Source: a virus
DNA length: 54,072 nucleotides
Reading direction: 5' to 3' (one strand)
Virus record (IMG/VR): IMGVR_UViG_3300020417_000926
Span: 1-54,072 of that record
Every line of letters begins with the position of its first letter. Positions within the stretch are counted from its first letter, which is position 1. The position numbers were made by a program, and so were the translations under genes. The notes under the pieces were generated by a model, which had not been told where the DNA came from, did not search any database, and saw only the letters and a program-made list of their open reading frames with translations. Shown in pieces: positions 16,242 to 23,600 of the stretch.

Positions 16242-16468
16242 TCTATCCACTCAGTTATTTGTATCATTTTATGCAGTTTCTCTTTGGCATCTGTGATCGT
16301 TACTGCTGGTACCCATGCAGTTCCGTGTCCTTCAGTTTCAGATATTCTTTCAATTTCCAATGTAATATCATTGTCAGAATCTTTGACCATTTTTAAAACA
16401 GCAGGGCATTTAAACTTTAGCACATGCACCTTGGGTTTGGCTTTCGGAAACTGAATTACATTACTCAT
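16238..16468 (-). CDS. Small hypothetical protein, 76 aa
   Basis: Not recognised. It begins MSNVIQFPKAKPKVHV, a start common in short phage proteins, then a beta-rich KCPAVLKMVKDSDNDITLEIE segment and a helical end. It is linked by ATGA overlaps to both the DUF2693 gene upstream and the polymerase-like gene downstream, so it is translated as part of the early replication operon. Confidence 0.7.
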   Translation of the reverse strand: MSNVIQFPKAKPKVHVLKFKCPAVLKMVKDSDNDITLEIERISETEGHGTAWVPAVTITDAKEKLHKMIQITEWIE

Positions 16469-16761
16469 ACCTGTGCATCTTCACCATTGCCCAGTGGAAA
16501 ACGCAGTGGTTCTCCTATAACACTATCCCAACGAAAACTACGCCAGGCTTCTTTATCCATATCCCAAACAACCTGTACTTCTTCATTTACTGCTCGTACT
16601 TTCTTTTGTGTGAGTGGATCTTTGGATGGAGGTGGCACATATCCAGGAGCAAGTGTACAGCTCATCTTACGTTTAGTGCCATCTTTCTTTTTAAACTCTA
16701 CTAAAAATTGACTGTCAGTGAGTCTGTCTTTCATCCATTGTTTGGTTGATTCTTCAATCAT
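16465..16761 (-). CDS. DUF2693 / SH3-barrel-like protein
   Basis: 98 residues. FLVEFKKKDGTKRKMSCTLAP, then VWDMDKEAWRSFRWDSVIG, are the two conserved blocks of DUF2693 as found in T4-like phages. The fold is a small beta barrel; the function is unknown but the context is replication. The frame extends upstream to 16794, but the ATG at 16761 has an AGGA site and overlaps the stop of the zinc-finger gene (ATGA), so it is the likely start. Confidence 0.75.
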   Translation of the reverse strand: MIEESTKQWMKDRLTDSQFLVEFKKKDGTKRKMSCTLAPGYVPPPSKDPLTQKKVRAVNEEVQVVWDMDKEAWRSFRWDSVIGEPLRFPLGNGEDAQV

Positions 16762-17429
16762 AATCCTGCTTCCTTCCATATATCTTCTGCCCAACTAACT
16801 GAGGCTCTGTCATGTCTTGTTTTGTGTGTCCAATATTCTGGATCTATAAATTCAGCAATTCTGCTTATTTGTTCATCACTTAATCTATCTATAATTGCTT
16901 GGGCTGAATCACAAGTGTATATTACCCACGGAGATATTTTACCTGTTTGTACCATGTGTACAAATCTATTGCCTGATACTGCATTAAAATAATCACTCCA
17001 CATACCACTGTTTGTGTCTGCCCAATCCTGCATGTTTAATATACTTCTTTCTACACCACGTTCAACTGTTTCTGATTTTAAAAAACGTTTGATCCACATT
17101 TCTAGTATACGATCTGAATACCAATCCGTCAACTTAACACTTTCTCTTATAAGAAATTCTACATACTTGTCTGCAGGATCTATTTTGTTTTCATCTACAT
17201 ATTTGCCAAACTTTACAAAGTCTCCATAGTATTGTGATTCACAAAATTCTTTGATTGTTTTTTCTCTTGTTGCACCTGTGGCCAGTTTGTAAAATGTTTG
17301 AAAAGCACGAAAACCTAGTTGCGTCTGTTTATCTTCGCGATTAAGCCATCTGCGTTTTTTCTCACAGGTGTGTGCCGCCAATGTGCTTTCTTTTCTAAAA
17401 CTTCTTTTACAGTACTCACAGGTAAACAT
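16758..17429 (-). CDS. Zinc-finger protein of the replication operon
   Basis: 223 residues. The N-terminus has C4-x2-C7-x12-H20-x-C22 (MFTCEYCKRSFRKESTLAAH), a classical small zinc finger of C2HC type, followed by a basic KKRRW stretch. The remainder is helical with many aromatics (DFVKFGKYVDENKID, MWSDYFNAVSGNR). Similar proteins occur next to replication genes in marine T4-like phages without a known role; DNA binding is likely. Adjacent to the clamp-loader candidate with the stop and start overlapping. Confidence 0.75.
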   Translation of the reverse strand: MFTCEYCKRSFRKESTLAAHTCEKKRRWLNREDKQTQLGFRAFQTFYKLATGATREKTIKEFCESQYYGDFVKFGKYVDENKIDPADKYVEFLIRESVKLTDWYSDRILEMWIKRFLKSETVERGVERSILNMQDWADTNSGMWSDYFNAVSGNRFVHMVQTGKISPWVIYTCDSAQAIIDRLSDEQISRIAEFIDPEYWTHKTRHDRASVSWAEDIWKEAGL

Positions 17430-17899
17430 TATTTCAATAGTGCTTTTATTTCTTTTGGCTCCATACCATGTTCTTCAAATAGTGCTTTCCAATCTTCTTT
17501 GTCATTGGTTTTTACAAGCAATTCTATTTCATCATCATTGTAATGTGGATAATGTTCTGCAATCCATTTACCAAGTTTACTGCTCTTGCCTGCACTATGT
17601 GGTTTGATCCAGGCATGTTGCCTACGCATTTTACCAGCAGTATGTCCTACAATCTGAAGCAGTCGTATTTGCAGTTCAGGATAATGACGAATTGTGTTAT
17701 AGTGCCTGTTGCTGAATTCATTTACATATTCTAAATAGTGTTCTTGTAAACCTACATCACTGCTCTGCAAAGCACTCATCCAACGTTGCAATACAAATAT
17801 ACTGAGCTTTTTAAGTTCTTCATCATTAAGACTTGGAAACCATGAAGTATCTCTGGTGTCCAGCACTCTCATTTCATTTTGTATGCTCATGTCTGCCAT
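17429..17899 (-). CDS. Clamp-loader small subunit candidate, gp62 type
   Basis: 156 residues. RDTSWFPSLNDEELKKLSIF, LQRWMSAL and HYLEYVNEFSNRHYNTIRHY resemble the cyanophage-type gp62 (W/F..L..EE.K.FS..VL.R..S). T4 gp62 is 187 residues and works with gp44 to load the gp45 clamp. The C-terminal half (KLGKWIAEHYPHYNDDEIELL) also fits a clamp-loader lever. gp44 and gp45 are not in the window. The call is based on remembered similarity and operon context. Confidence 0.55.
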   Translation of the reverse strand: MADMSIQNEMRVLDTRDTSWFPSLNDEELKKLSIFVLQRWMSALQSSDVGLQEHYLEYVNEFSNRHYNTIRHYPELQIRLLQIVGHTAGKMRRQHAWIKPHSAGKSSKLGKWIAEHYPHYNDDEIELLVKTNDKEDWKALFEEHGMEPKEIKALLK

Positions 17900-18132
17900 T
17901 AGTGCATTGTACCTTTGTGTTTACCCCATGTGGTTGTTTCTTTAACTGAATCCAATAGCATTTCCCATTCATGTGGCGATAGTGCATCTTGATACATACG
18001 TGATGCAGTTGCCATTAATACACCTGCTATTGCCATGGGTGGTGCACCATCTTCTAAAAATTTGGTACACATATCCATTGTCTCAATTGAGATCTTTAAA
18101 ATGTGTTCATCTTCTTCTTGCATATCATCCAT
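17899..18132 (-). CDS. Small conserved hypothetical protein, 77 aa
   Basis: Helical and acidic at the N-terminus. The block FLEDGAPPMAIAGVLMATASRMYQ resembles short proteins (xxGxxPxxIAGVLMxxAxxLY) found near replication genes of T4-like marine phages. Its stop overlaps the start of the gp62-like gene. No catalytic residues are visible. Function unknown. Confidence 0.65.
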   Translation of the reverse strand: MDDMQEEDEHILKISIETMDMCTKFLEDGAPPMAIAGVLMATASRMYQDALSPHEWEMLLDSVKETTTWGKHKGTMH

Positions 18133-18136
18133 TATA

Positions 18137-18637
18137 TTACACCAATTTGTTTATGTCAAGTACCTCAGGAACCTTGTTTGCATCTTTCACAAAGAAAGCA
18201 CAACGAGGTTTTTTCTTATCTTCCACTGGTACTGCTAGTATATGTCCATATTTAAGTTTTGGGAAATACCATTTCATGTCTTGGAATACACCTGTAAATT
18301 CTATATCCAAATACTCTGCCATATAACCTGCCATAGGATTCATTGAAAATGCAGTAAAGCCTCTATCATTGATGCTTGTGAGTTGCATTACTTCTGGATC
18401 GCCCATGTCTGGATCTGCTATCACAATGCTCCAATCCACTGGCATCATTAGACTGTGTCCACCAATTTTGAGTGTGATTGCAGGAGCATTAAAACTTTCT
18501 AAAAACACAAGTGGCACAAAAATATAATCTGCTTGTGCTGGATTTGTGTAATCTAAAACACAATAGCGAAAATCATCTATCTGTTCTGGTATATGATCCA
18601 GCTCGTATCCTTCATTTTCTATGGTTAGTATTTTCAT
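18137..18637 (-). CDS. Conserved T4-like hypothetical protein, 166 aa
   Basis: Contains FLESFNAPAITLKIG, MMPVDWSIVIADPDMGDPEV, LTSINDRGFTAFSMNP and VFQDMKWYFPKLKYG. These are blocks I recall as strongly conserved in T4-like marine phages, where the protein has no assigned role. Beta-rich, soluble. Linked to uvsW by an ATGA overlap at 18634-18637, so it is expressed early with the recombination helicase. Confidence 0.75.
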   Translation of the reverse strand: MKILTIENEGYELDHIPEQIDDFRYCVLDYTNPAQADYIFVPLVFLESFNAPAITLKIGGHSLMMPVDWSIVIADPDMGDPEVMQLTSINDRGFTAFSMNPMAGYMAEYLDIEFTGVFQDMKWYFPKLKYGHILAVPVEDKKKPRCAFFVKDANKVPEVLDINKLV

Positions 18638-20085
18638 ATGTAATCGACTTTCTGCACTGAAAAAGGGTAATGTGCCTCCCTATAAAACTTCTTACGTTGA
18701 GTAAGATGCCTTTTGCTAAACTTACAACTTGATGTTATATCCCAAATTTGTATATGGTCTTTGTCCTTGGCTTTACGTATGCCACGACCTATGCTCTGTA
18801 TAACTCTTACAAAAGATTTACCAGGCTCAATAAGAACAAGATTAAAAATGCGAGGAATATTGATTCCCACCGCGGCAACTCCATAAGTTGCAATAACAAC
18901 CATGTTCGTAGATTCGTTAATTTCTGTATATGTGTCTTTTCTGTCTGCACTTTTCATTGCTCCTTTCACAAAGGTTGCATTTGGTAGCAGTTCCTGTAGT
19001 TTGTCACCACACTTAATACGATCAACAAGCACCAATGTATTACCATTCTTGCTCATTTCATCTATAAGGCCACTAATATAATTTAGCCTCTTTTGATCAG
19101 TTACCAAATATGAAAGCTCACTTTGATAGTTTGGAAATTCGGCTGTATCCTGCATCTGTATAACATCAATGTTACATTCTGCAAGTACGCCTTCTTCTTG
19201 TAATTCATGTGCTGACAGTTTGTTAATAACCTGTCCTAGTCCAGCACGTATGCCAAAGAACTCGTGTTGCTCTTTGGGTATTGTGCCTGTTAGTCCCCAA
19301 CGTAATGGCACATTACTGAATGGACCTGTTAACAGTTTCTTTAATACATCTGCTTTTGCTTGATGCACTTCGTCTACCATAACACAAACAACACCTTGCA
19401 AAAACTCATTTAAACTGGTTTCACTTAACCCATCTCTAAAACGTTTTTCCATTGTGTTCAAACTCTGCCATGTGCATATGGTGTGTGTTTTGTTCATTTC
19501 TTTTTTGTCACCAAAGTAAACACCAACATCTAATCCCATGTTTTCATAGTCTTCAGCAGTTTGACGAACCAAATCTTTGTTGGGTACTATCACCACAGTA
19601 CGACCATACTGTTCTACTCGTTCACTGAGTGCGGCCGTAATTAATGTTTTGCCTGCACCTGTGGCTATCTCTTGAACACATTGTGGTGTATCTAAAAACT
19701 GATTGATAATATCAACCTGATAGTCACGTAGCACAATGGGTTCGCCTTCTACAGGATGTCCTTTGGGCCAAGTTAGATTTGTATATGTGTTTTCGTCTAC
19801 GGCTTCTGTGGCAAAGTCCACATGCTGTCTGTGATCATCCAGTTCTATTTCGTAACCATCTGCTTCAAGTATAGGCAGTACTTCGTCTAGTAAATTTATA
19901 TAGGTGCTACCACCCATACTAAAAAACTGTACAGTACCATCCCAGCGACCCAGTTTGTATGCTGGCACGTGATATGCATAAGGCAAAAAGAACTTGAGCT
20001 TGTCCATACACTTTCTTCTAGTGCTGGTTGCTAGTCCTTCTACCTTGCAATTCACTTCATCTTTGAGTACAATTTTACACTTCAT
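18634..20085 (-). CDS. uvsW: DNA helicase UvsW
   Basis: Superfamily 2 helicase that unwinds branched DNA and R-loops and helps switch from origin- to recombination-dependent replication. 483 residues (T4 UvsW is 503). The N-terminal domain is about residues 1-115. Q-motif region LRDYQVDII, Walker A ATGAGKT (141-147), motif II VMVDEVHQ, motif III GLTGTIP, motif IV/V region VVIATYGVAAVGI and motif VI QSIGRGIRKA are visible. A perfect sigma70 promoter ends 7 nt before the ATG with no ribosome binding site, predicting a leaderless or one-base-leader mRNA. It heads the operon that runs toward 15681. Confidence 0.93.
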   Translation of the reverse strand: MKCKIVLKDEVNCKVEGLATSTRRKCMDKLKFFLPYAYHVPAYKLGRWDGTVQFFSMGGSTYINLLDEVLPILEADGYEIELDDHRQHVDFATEAVDENTYTNLTWPKGHPVEGEPIVLRDYQVDIINQFLDTPQCVQEIATGAGKTLITAALSERVEQYGRTVVIVPNKDLVRQTAEDYENMGLDVGVYFGDKKEMNKTHTICTWQSLNTMEKRFRDGLSETSLNEFLQGVVCVMVDEVHQAKADVLKKLLTGPFSNVPLRWGLTGTIPKEQHEFFGIRAGLGQVINKLSAHELQEEGVLAECNIDVIQMQDTAEFPNYQSELSYLVTDQKRLNYISGLIDEMSKNGNTLVLVDRIKCGDKLQELLPNATFVKGAMKSADRKDTYTEINESTNMVVIATYGVAAVGINIPRIFNLVLIEPGKSFVRVIQSIGRGIRKAKDKDHIQIWDITSSCKFSKRHLTQRKKFYREAHYPFSVQKVDYI

Positions 20086-20092
20086 GTTTATG

Positions 20093-20121
20093 ATTATAGC
20101 CTATTTTTTGGATTTTGTCAA
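20093..20121 (-). promoter_or_regulatory. Consensus sigma70 early promoter for uvsW
   Basis: Minus-strand TTGACA (20116-20121), a 17-nt spacer, TATAAT (20093-20098): perfect consensus. Seven bases separate the -10 box from the uvsW ATG. It lies right after the terminator at 20135-20163. Confidence 0.88.
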
Positions 20122-20134
20122 CTGCATAAAAGGT

Positions 20135-20163
20135 GAGGAGAAGCCGTTTGTTGACTTCTCCTC
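20135..20163 (-). terminator. Rho-independent terminator after the AAA+ gene
   Basis: Perfect 9-bp stem GAGGAGAAG / CTTCTCCTC with an 11-nt loop. On the minus strand it is followed by ACCTTTT, a short U run. It ends the transcript of the AAA+ ATPase gene just before the uvsW promoter. Confidence 0.7.
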
Positions 20164-20164
20164 T

Positions 20165-20203
20165 ACGGTCCATTGGAGTGAGAGAGGGCGTAGGTTGGAC
20201 CGT
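20165..20203 (-). repeat. Inverted repeat in the 3' UTR of the AAA+ gene
   Basis: An 8-bp perfect stem ACGGTCCA / TGGACCGT around a 23-nt loop, directly upstream of the terminator on the minus strand. The region is more GC-rich than its surroundings. It may protect the mRNA 3' end or bind a protein. With the terminator it fills most of the 123-nt gap at 20086-20208. Confidence 0.5.
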
Positions 20204-20208
20204 GACTC

Positions 20209-21048
20209 TTAGCTGACCTTTCTCTTCATGCATGTAACCTCAACGTACCTTTTCCAGCCCTTGGGTTGATGCTTCATAAGATCAGCAATCTTTGTTACCA
20301 TTCGCAAACTAACTTCTCTCAAGTTTTCTTTGTTTGCATCCATGTAATTCATTAGTGCAGTTTCCTGCCCCTTTTCGAACTTGTAGCTATTAAGCATACC
20401 ATCTTTAACCAACTGCTTACACCTTAGGAACTTGTCCCTCATAGTATCAAGTGTAAGATCCAAATAGTGACACCTGGACATAATAGCATCTAGGTGATCT
20501 TTAAGTTTACCTCGTGTACCTTCAAACTTCAAGTTTGTAATAAAGATAACTGAACCTTTAAATTCAAACCTATCAGGAATACCTTCACGTCTTAGCAGAG
20601 CACTATCTGTGTTCCAGCTCAACATTCTCTTGGCACCACTATCAAGTGCGGCCTTGAGCAAGTTCAATGATGTTTCATCATGTAATACTGTATCACAGTC
20701 ATCCATAACCAACACAGACCCTTTGTCTGAGTTTTCATAAAGAACTTTGTACAAACCAATGGCACTTGAAGCACCTTTGATAACTTGGAAACGATCTCGC
20801 TTACCAGCCATCTTATCAAACATTCTGTTTTCGTTAAGCACCTGCTCAACACCAAATGACTTACCAACACCTGGAGGTCCAGTAACAACCATACCTCGTA
20901 CAACACCATCAACTGATGCTTGTGTCATGTCATTCAAAATATCAAATCGTTCACGTAAACGTTTGATCACTTGAGCATCTGTCTCGACTTTCTCAGCCTT
21001 CTTGACAGTTACTTTTGTATTTTTGGAAATTTTTAATTTAGTAGCCAT
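20209..21048 (-). CDS. AAA+ ATPase of unknown target
   Basis: 279 residues. After a basic N-terminus (KLKISKNTKVTVKKAEK) it has Walker A GPPGVGKS (57-64), Walker B VLVMDDCDTVL (D116, D117), a sensor-like IFITNLKFEG, and a C-terminal helical region. It resembles an uncharacterised AAA+ ATPase of marine T4-like phages and is not a gp44 clamp loader (no zinc finger, no SRC motif). The frame opens at GTG 21057, but AAGGAG lies 8 nt before the ATG at 21048. Own sigma70 promoter upstream, own terminator downstream: a single-gene early unit. Confidence 0.85.
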   Translation of the reverse strand: MATKLKISKNTKVTVKKAEKVETDAQVIKRLRERFDILNDMTQASVDGVVRGMVVTGPPGVGKSFGVEQVLNENRMFDKMAGKRDRFQVIKGASSAIGLYKVLYENSDKGSVLVMDDCDTVLHDETSLNLLKAALDSGAKRMLSWNTDSALLRREGIPDRFEFKGSVIFITNLKFEGTRGKLKDHLDAIMSRCHYLDLTLDTMRDKFLRCKQLVKDGMLNSYKFEKGQETALMNYMDANKENLREVSLRMVTKIADLMKHQPKGWKRYVEVTCMKRKVS

Positions 21049-21088
21049 GTGTCTCACTCCTTGACTTGTTTTTGTTACCTACACTATT

Positions 21089-21117
21089 ATAATACGACAG
21101 GGTGCATAAAAGGTCAA
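21089..21117 (-). promoter_or_regulatory. Sigma70-like early promoter for the AAA+ gene
   Basis: Minus-strand TTGACC (21112-21117), a 17-nt spacer, TATTAT (21089-21094). An overlapping TATAAT begins 3 nt further downstream. The leader of about 35 nt contains AAGGAG before the ATG at 21048. The -35 box overlaps the stop of the next gene upstream. Confidence 0.75.
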
Positions 21118-21854
21118 CCTTTTATTTCCTCTATTTTCATATAATTTAACATTGTTTCTTTACAATTAGTGTATTTGCTAATTTCATGTCCTTTAACACG
21201 AGCGGTAATACTAATAGTTTTACCATCCATTACTTTGGTTAAGTCTGGATCTTTGTTCCAGAAAAACTTAACAATATGTTTATCATCATATACTGTGGTT
21301 ACAATAAAGTTACCAAAGTTTCGTAGATATTTGATATCAATCACATTAAGATCCAATGAAACTCGGCTACTAATTTTACCCACATATTCACTAGTACGTT
21401 TGTACTTGGCCATAAGATCTGAAAACTCTTCACGTTTTTGATCTACACCATAACTTTTTGGCAGACTAGCAATAACACTTACGCCAAACCTGTCCACCTT
21501 ATCATTCATTATGAATGATGCAACTCTTTCTTCAAATCCATTAAGAGTAGAGCTAAGTTTTTTGAAAGTCAAACTCTGCTGAAAATGTTCAATGATTTCT
21601 TTTGCACGATCATTGATTGATGTAAAATTATTTTCAATCAGTTCCAAACAGGCTTTCGCATGTTGGTCTTTGGCTTTATTTCCATCTAACATAAAGCCAA
21701 TAACAGTTTTGTTATCATGATGACGACTTTCAGTTTCATGATCATACCAACCATTACCACTGCTGATAAAACCTTGATAGTCAGTTACTGCAACCGCATA
21801 TTGCATAACAATCTCTAGATTGTATGTTGGTTTTTGTTTACCCACAAACGTCAT
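21114..21854 (-). CDS. Conserved early hypothetical protein, 246 aa
   Basis: Not assigned. The N-terminus MTFVGKQKPTYNLEIVMQYA, a middle SSGNGWYDHETESRHHDNK and a C-terminus with GKTISITARVKGH and YTNCKETMLNYMK are recognisable. The C-terminal block occurs in several phage early proteins of unknown function. The frame extends upstream to a TTG at 21890, but the ATG at 21854, with GGAG 10 nt before it, avoids a longer overlap with the small gene upstream. It lies in an early unit with nucleic-acid proteins, so a DNA-metabolism role is possible. Confidence 0.65.
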   Translation of the reverse strand: MTFVGKQKPTYNLEIVMQYAVAVTDYQGFISSGNGWYDHETESRHHDNKTVIGFMLDGNKAKDQHAKACLELIENNFTSINDRAKEIIEHFQQSLTFKKLSSTLNGFEERVASFIMNDKVDRFGVSVIASLPKSYGVDQKREEFSDLMAKYKRTSEYVGKISSRVSLDLNVIDIKYLRNFGNFIVTTVYDDKHIVKFFWNKDPDLTKVMDGKTISITARVKGHEISKYTNCKETMLNYMKIEEIKG

Positions 21855-22011
21855 TTGCTTCTTGCTCCATCTGTTGTTCAGCTTTTTCAAATTCAGCTCT
21901 TTTATCTGAAATCATTTTATGCACGACTTCTAAGACTTGTATTTGATCGCCTTGATCTAGTTTTTCTAACAACAATTCTAAGTTATTGATATCTTGTAAT
22001 AGCTCTGTCAT
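21838..22011 (-). CDS. Small acidic helical protein, 57 aa
   Basis: A short gene reading MTELLQDINNLELLLEKL and ending NDVCG. It is one long helix or coiled coil, acidic at the start (LLQDINNLELLLEK) and Glu/Gln-rich at the end. The ATG begins 1 nt after the stop of the gene at 22012, and its 3' end overlaps the start of the 246-aa gene by 17 nt. It fills a gap that would otherwise be empty. Function unknown. Confidence 0.65.
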   Translation of the reverse strand: MTELLQDINNLELLLEKLDQGDQIQVLEVVHKMISDKRAEFEKAEQQMEQEANDVCG

Positions 22012-22227
22012 TTATATATCCCAGCAATCTTTTACTTTTCTAAAACTAATTGAGTCAATGCAACCCATTCTGTCCTTCATACCCAACGGACCTTTTTCCT
22101 TCATAAACATTTGCATTACTTTTTCCTTAGAAGCCTTTTTGGTTTGACCTACTGTTCTAAGTGTATAAGTTTTACGTCTTCCTTGAAGTGGTGTAACGTA
22201 TGTAAATGTTAATTTTGTTTCTATCAT
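22012..22227 (-). CDS. Small basic early protein, 71 aa
   Basis: Not recognised. It starts with beta strands (TKLTFTYVTPLQGRRKTYTL), is Lys-rich in the middle (KKASKEKVMQMFMKEKG) and ends DCWDI. A small beta-barrel or nucleic-acid-binding fold is possible. First gene after the promoter at 22254-22282; the leader has a weak AAAGAAAG-type site. Confidence 0.65.
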   Translation of the reverse strand: MIETKLTFTYVTPLQGRRKTYTLRTVGQTKKASKEKVMQMFMKEKGPLGMKDRMGCIDSISFRKVKDCWDI

Positions 22228-22253
22228 AATAGTCTTTCTTTTGTTATACTATT

Positions 22254-22282
22254 ATAGTAAGACATCTTGCTTTAGATGTCAA
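22254..22282 (-). promoter_or_regulatory. Sigma70 early promoter
   Basis: Minus-strand TTGACA (22277-22282), a 17-nt spacer, TACTAT (22254-22259), with an overlapping TATAAT 3 nt further downstream. The 3' part of the spacer, CAAGATGTCT, is identical to that of the next promoter at 22852-22880. Confidence 0.75.
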
Positions 22283-22290
22283 CCTTTTTA

Positions 22291-22473
22291 TTAATCTAAA
22301 TCGCATACCCACTCATTATTTTCCCATTGGCAAACCAGTGTATCACCGGTCCACCATGGATTTTTTATAATAAGTTGTGGCCACCCAAATACTGAAAGTT
22401 CTGTCTTAACAACTTCAACTTCTTTGAAACCATCATCGGTTCCATAACCTTTATTGACAAATTTAACTTTCAT
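22291..22473 (-). CDS. Small hypothetical protein, 60 aa
   Basis: Reads MKVKFVNKGYGTDDGFKEVE and ends WENNEWVCDLD. Beta-rich, with four tryptophans, likely a small SH3-like barrel. The ATG follows directly on the TAA of the gene upstream. No known family recognised. Confidence 0.6.
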   Translation of the reverse strand: MKVKFVNKGYGTDDGFKEVEVVKTELSVFGWPQLIIKNPWWTGDTLVCQWENNEWVCDLD

Positions 22474-22821
22474 TTAAGCAACTGCCTTCCAACCAAAACT
22501 AGCACAAACAAACTGTTTGCCTGATGGATCTTCAACTACATCACCAACACTAACAGAGAACATAGGAGCAAGTCGCTCAATGTTTTCTTCTGGACCAATG
22601 TTGCCAACTTCAAACACTTTTTCAATGCTGTCAGCAGTTATGTTTGATACATGTGTGTACCAAGCATTGTCAAATGCTTTTTTGGCAAGAGCACCTGGAT
22701 CATCACTGAATGACATGTCTAATTTTGTCATGTGTTTTTCAACAGAATCATGCCCTTCAGCATTTACTTTGTTGTATTCAGCATCTGTAAGATGTATTTG
22801 GAAAAGTTTATATTTGTTCAT
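22474..22821 (-). CDS. Hypothetical early protein, 115 aa
   Basis: Not recognised. Starts MNKYKLFQIHLTDAEYNKVN; the middle is acidic and the C-terminus is beta-rich (VGDVVEDPSGKQFVCASFGW). The last part resembles small phage proteins with a GDxVxxxxGxxFxCxxxGW pattern. The frame extends upstream to 22863, but the ATG at 22821 has GAGGT before it, and the promoter's -10 box lies inside the longer frame. So 22821 is the start. Confidence 0.65.
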   Translation of the reverse strand: MNKYKLFQIHLTDAEYNKVNAEGHDSVEKHMTKLDMSFSDDPGALAKKAFDNAWYTHVSNITADSIEKVFEVGNIGPEENIERLAPMFSVSVGDVVEDPSGKQFVCASFGWKAVA

Positions 22822-22851
22822 TACGACCTCTTTTTTTCTAACTATACATAT

Positions 22852-22880
22852 AGTATAAGACATCTTGGTGTAATGGTCAA
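22852..22880 (-). promoter_or_regulatory. Sigma70 early promoter
   Basis: Minus-strand TTGACC (22875-22880), a 17-nt spacer, TATACT (22852-22857). About 30 nt of leader precede the ATG at 22821. It shares CAAGATGTCTTA with the promoter at 22254-22282. Confidence 0.78.
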
Positions 22881-22888
22881 CCTCTTTT

Positions 22889-23347
22889 TTAAAGAGTTAC
22901 ATCTTCTAGTCCGGCCGCTCTAATTTTTGTGATATTATTAAGTTGAAATTGCTTGGCATCTAGTGCTTTGATTAGACCCATATACTTGTTGCGAACAAGT
23001 GCAAATTCATTGACTAGATGTTGTAGATCAATCACATCAGAATCACCATCAGCAAACTTTTCAGCATCTCTACTGCTCAATGATCTGTTGTAATTTTCCA
23101 TGTATTTGCGAAACTTTTTGCTTCTTAACTTACGTAATTCAATGTTGAGAAACTCCAGAATTGCTTCAACTTCTTGCAGTTGATTGAATCTGTGTTCAAC
23201 AATACCTGGAATTTCTCTACTGTTACGTTCTAAATTACCCTTAAGACTGCATTCAGGTCTAGCACCATCAAGCTCAGTATTGTACCAATCTATTGCATCG
23301 GGTAACTTGCTTAGATCTTTTGTGAGTGTGTTAAACCAACTACTCAT
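22889..23347 (-). CDS. uvsY: UvsY-like recombination mediator
   Basis: 152 residues. SSWFNTLTKDLSKLPDAIDW, VEHRFNQLQEVEAILEFLNI, SLSSRDAEKFADGDSDVIDL and KALDAKQFQLNNITKIRAAG resemble the UvsY proteins annotated in marine and vibrio T4-like phages. UvsY loads UvsX onto gp32-coated single-stranded DNA; here uvsX and gp32 lie just upstream in the same direction, which supports the call. T4 UvsY is 137 residues. The start at ATG 23347 overlaps the acidic gene upstream by 8 nt; an ATG at 23404 in the same frame is less likely. Confidence 0.65.
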   Translation of the reverse strand: MSSWFNTLTKDLSKLPDAIDWYNTELDGARPECSLKGNLERNSREIPGIVEHRFNQLQEVEAILEFLNIELRKLRSKKFRKYMENYNRSLSSRDAEKFADGDSDVIDLQHLVNEFALVRNKYMGLIKALDAKQFQLNNITKIRAAGLEDVTL

Positions 23348-23600
23348 CAAATTCTTCGTCGAGCCATTCTTCTTCGTCGTCCTCTGTTTCCTCGAACTCT
23401 GCATGAAGATTTAATGCACGATCAAGATAGTTATCTAGTCCATAAAATTCTTCGTACACATTTTCCATATCCAATCCGCTATTCAGTAATGTTTGTACAA
23501 AACCTTCCGCGGCATCGTTTCTGTTTTTACGTTCGATATGTTGTTTCAGTGAACTCCAAACTTCAACTAATAGTTCACTCTCGCTCGTCGATAATCTCAT
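23340..23600 (-). CDS. Small acidic protein between uvsX and uvsY, 86 aa
   Basis: N-terminal helices (SESELLVEVWSSLKQHIER) followed by a strongly acidic tail (EETEDDEEEWLDEEFDE). Similar short proteins with acidic tails lie next to uvsX in marine T4-like phages. The acidic tail could mimic DNA or bind gp32/UvsX; that is speculation. It overlaps uvsX by 26 nt and uvsY by 8 nt. Confidence 0.7.
   Translation of the reverse strand: MRLSTSESELLVEVWSSLKQHIERKNRNDAAEGFVQTLLNSGLDMENVYEEFYGLDNYLDRALNLHAEFEETEDDEEEWLDEEFDE

Noticed and set aside
20209-21048. AAA+ protein as clamp loader gp44
   Set aside because: No SRC motif, no adjacent gp45 or gp62, and the gene is a single early unit with its own promoter and terminator. 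It is an AAA+ ATPase of unknown target.
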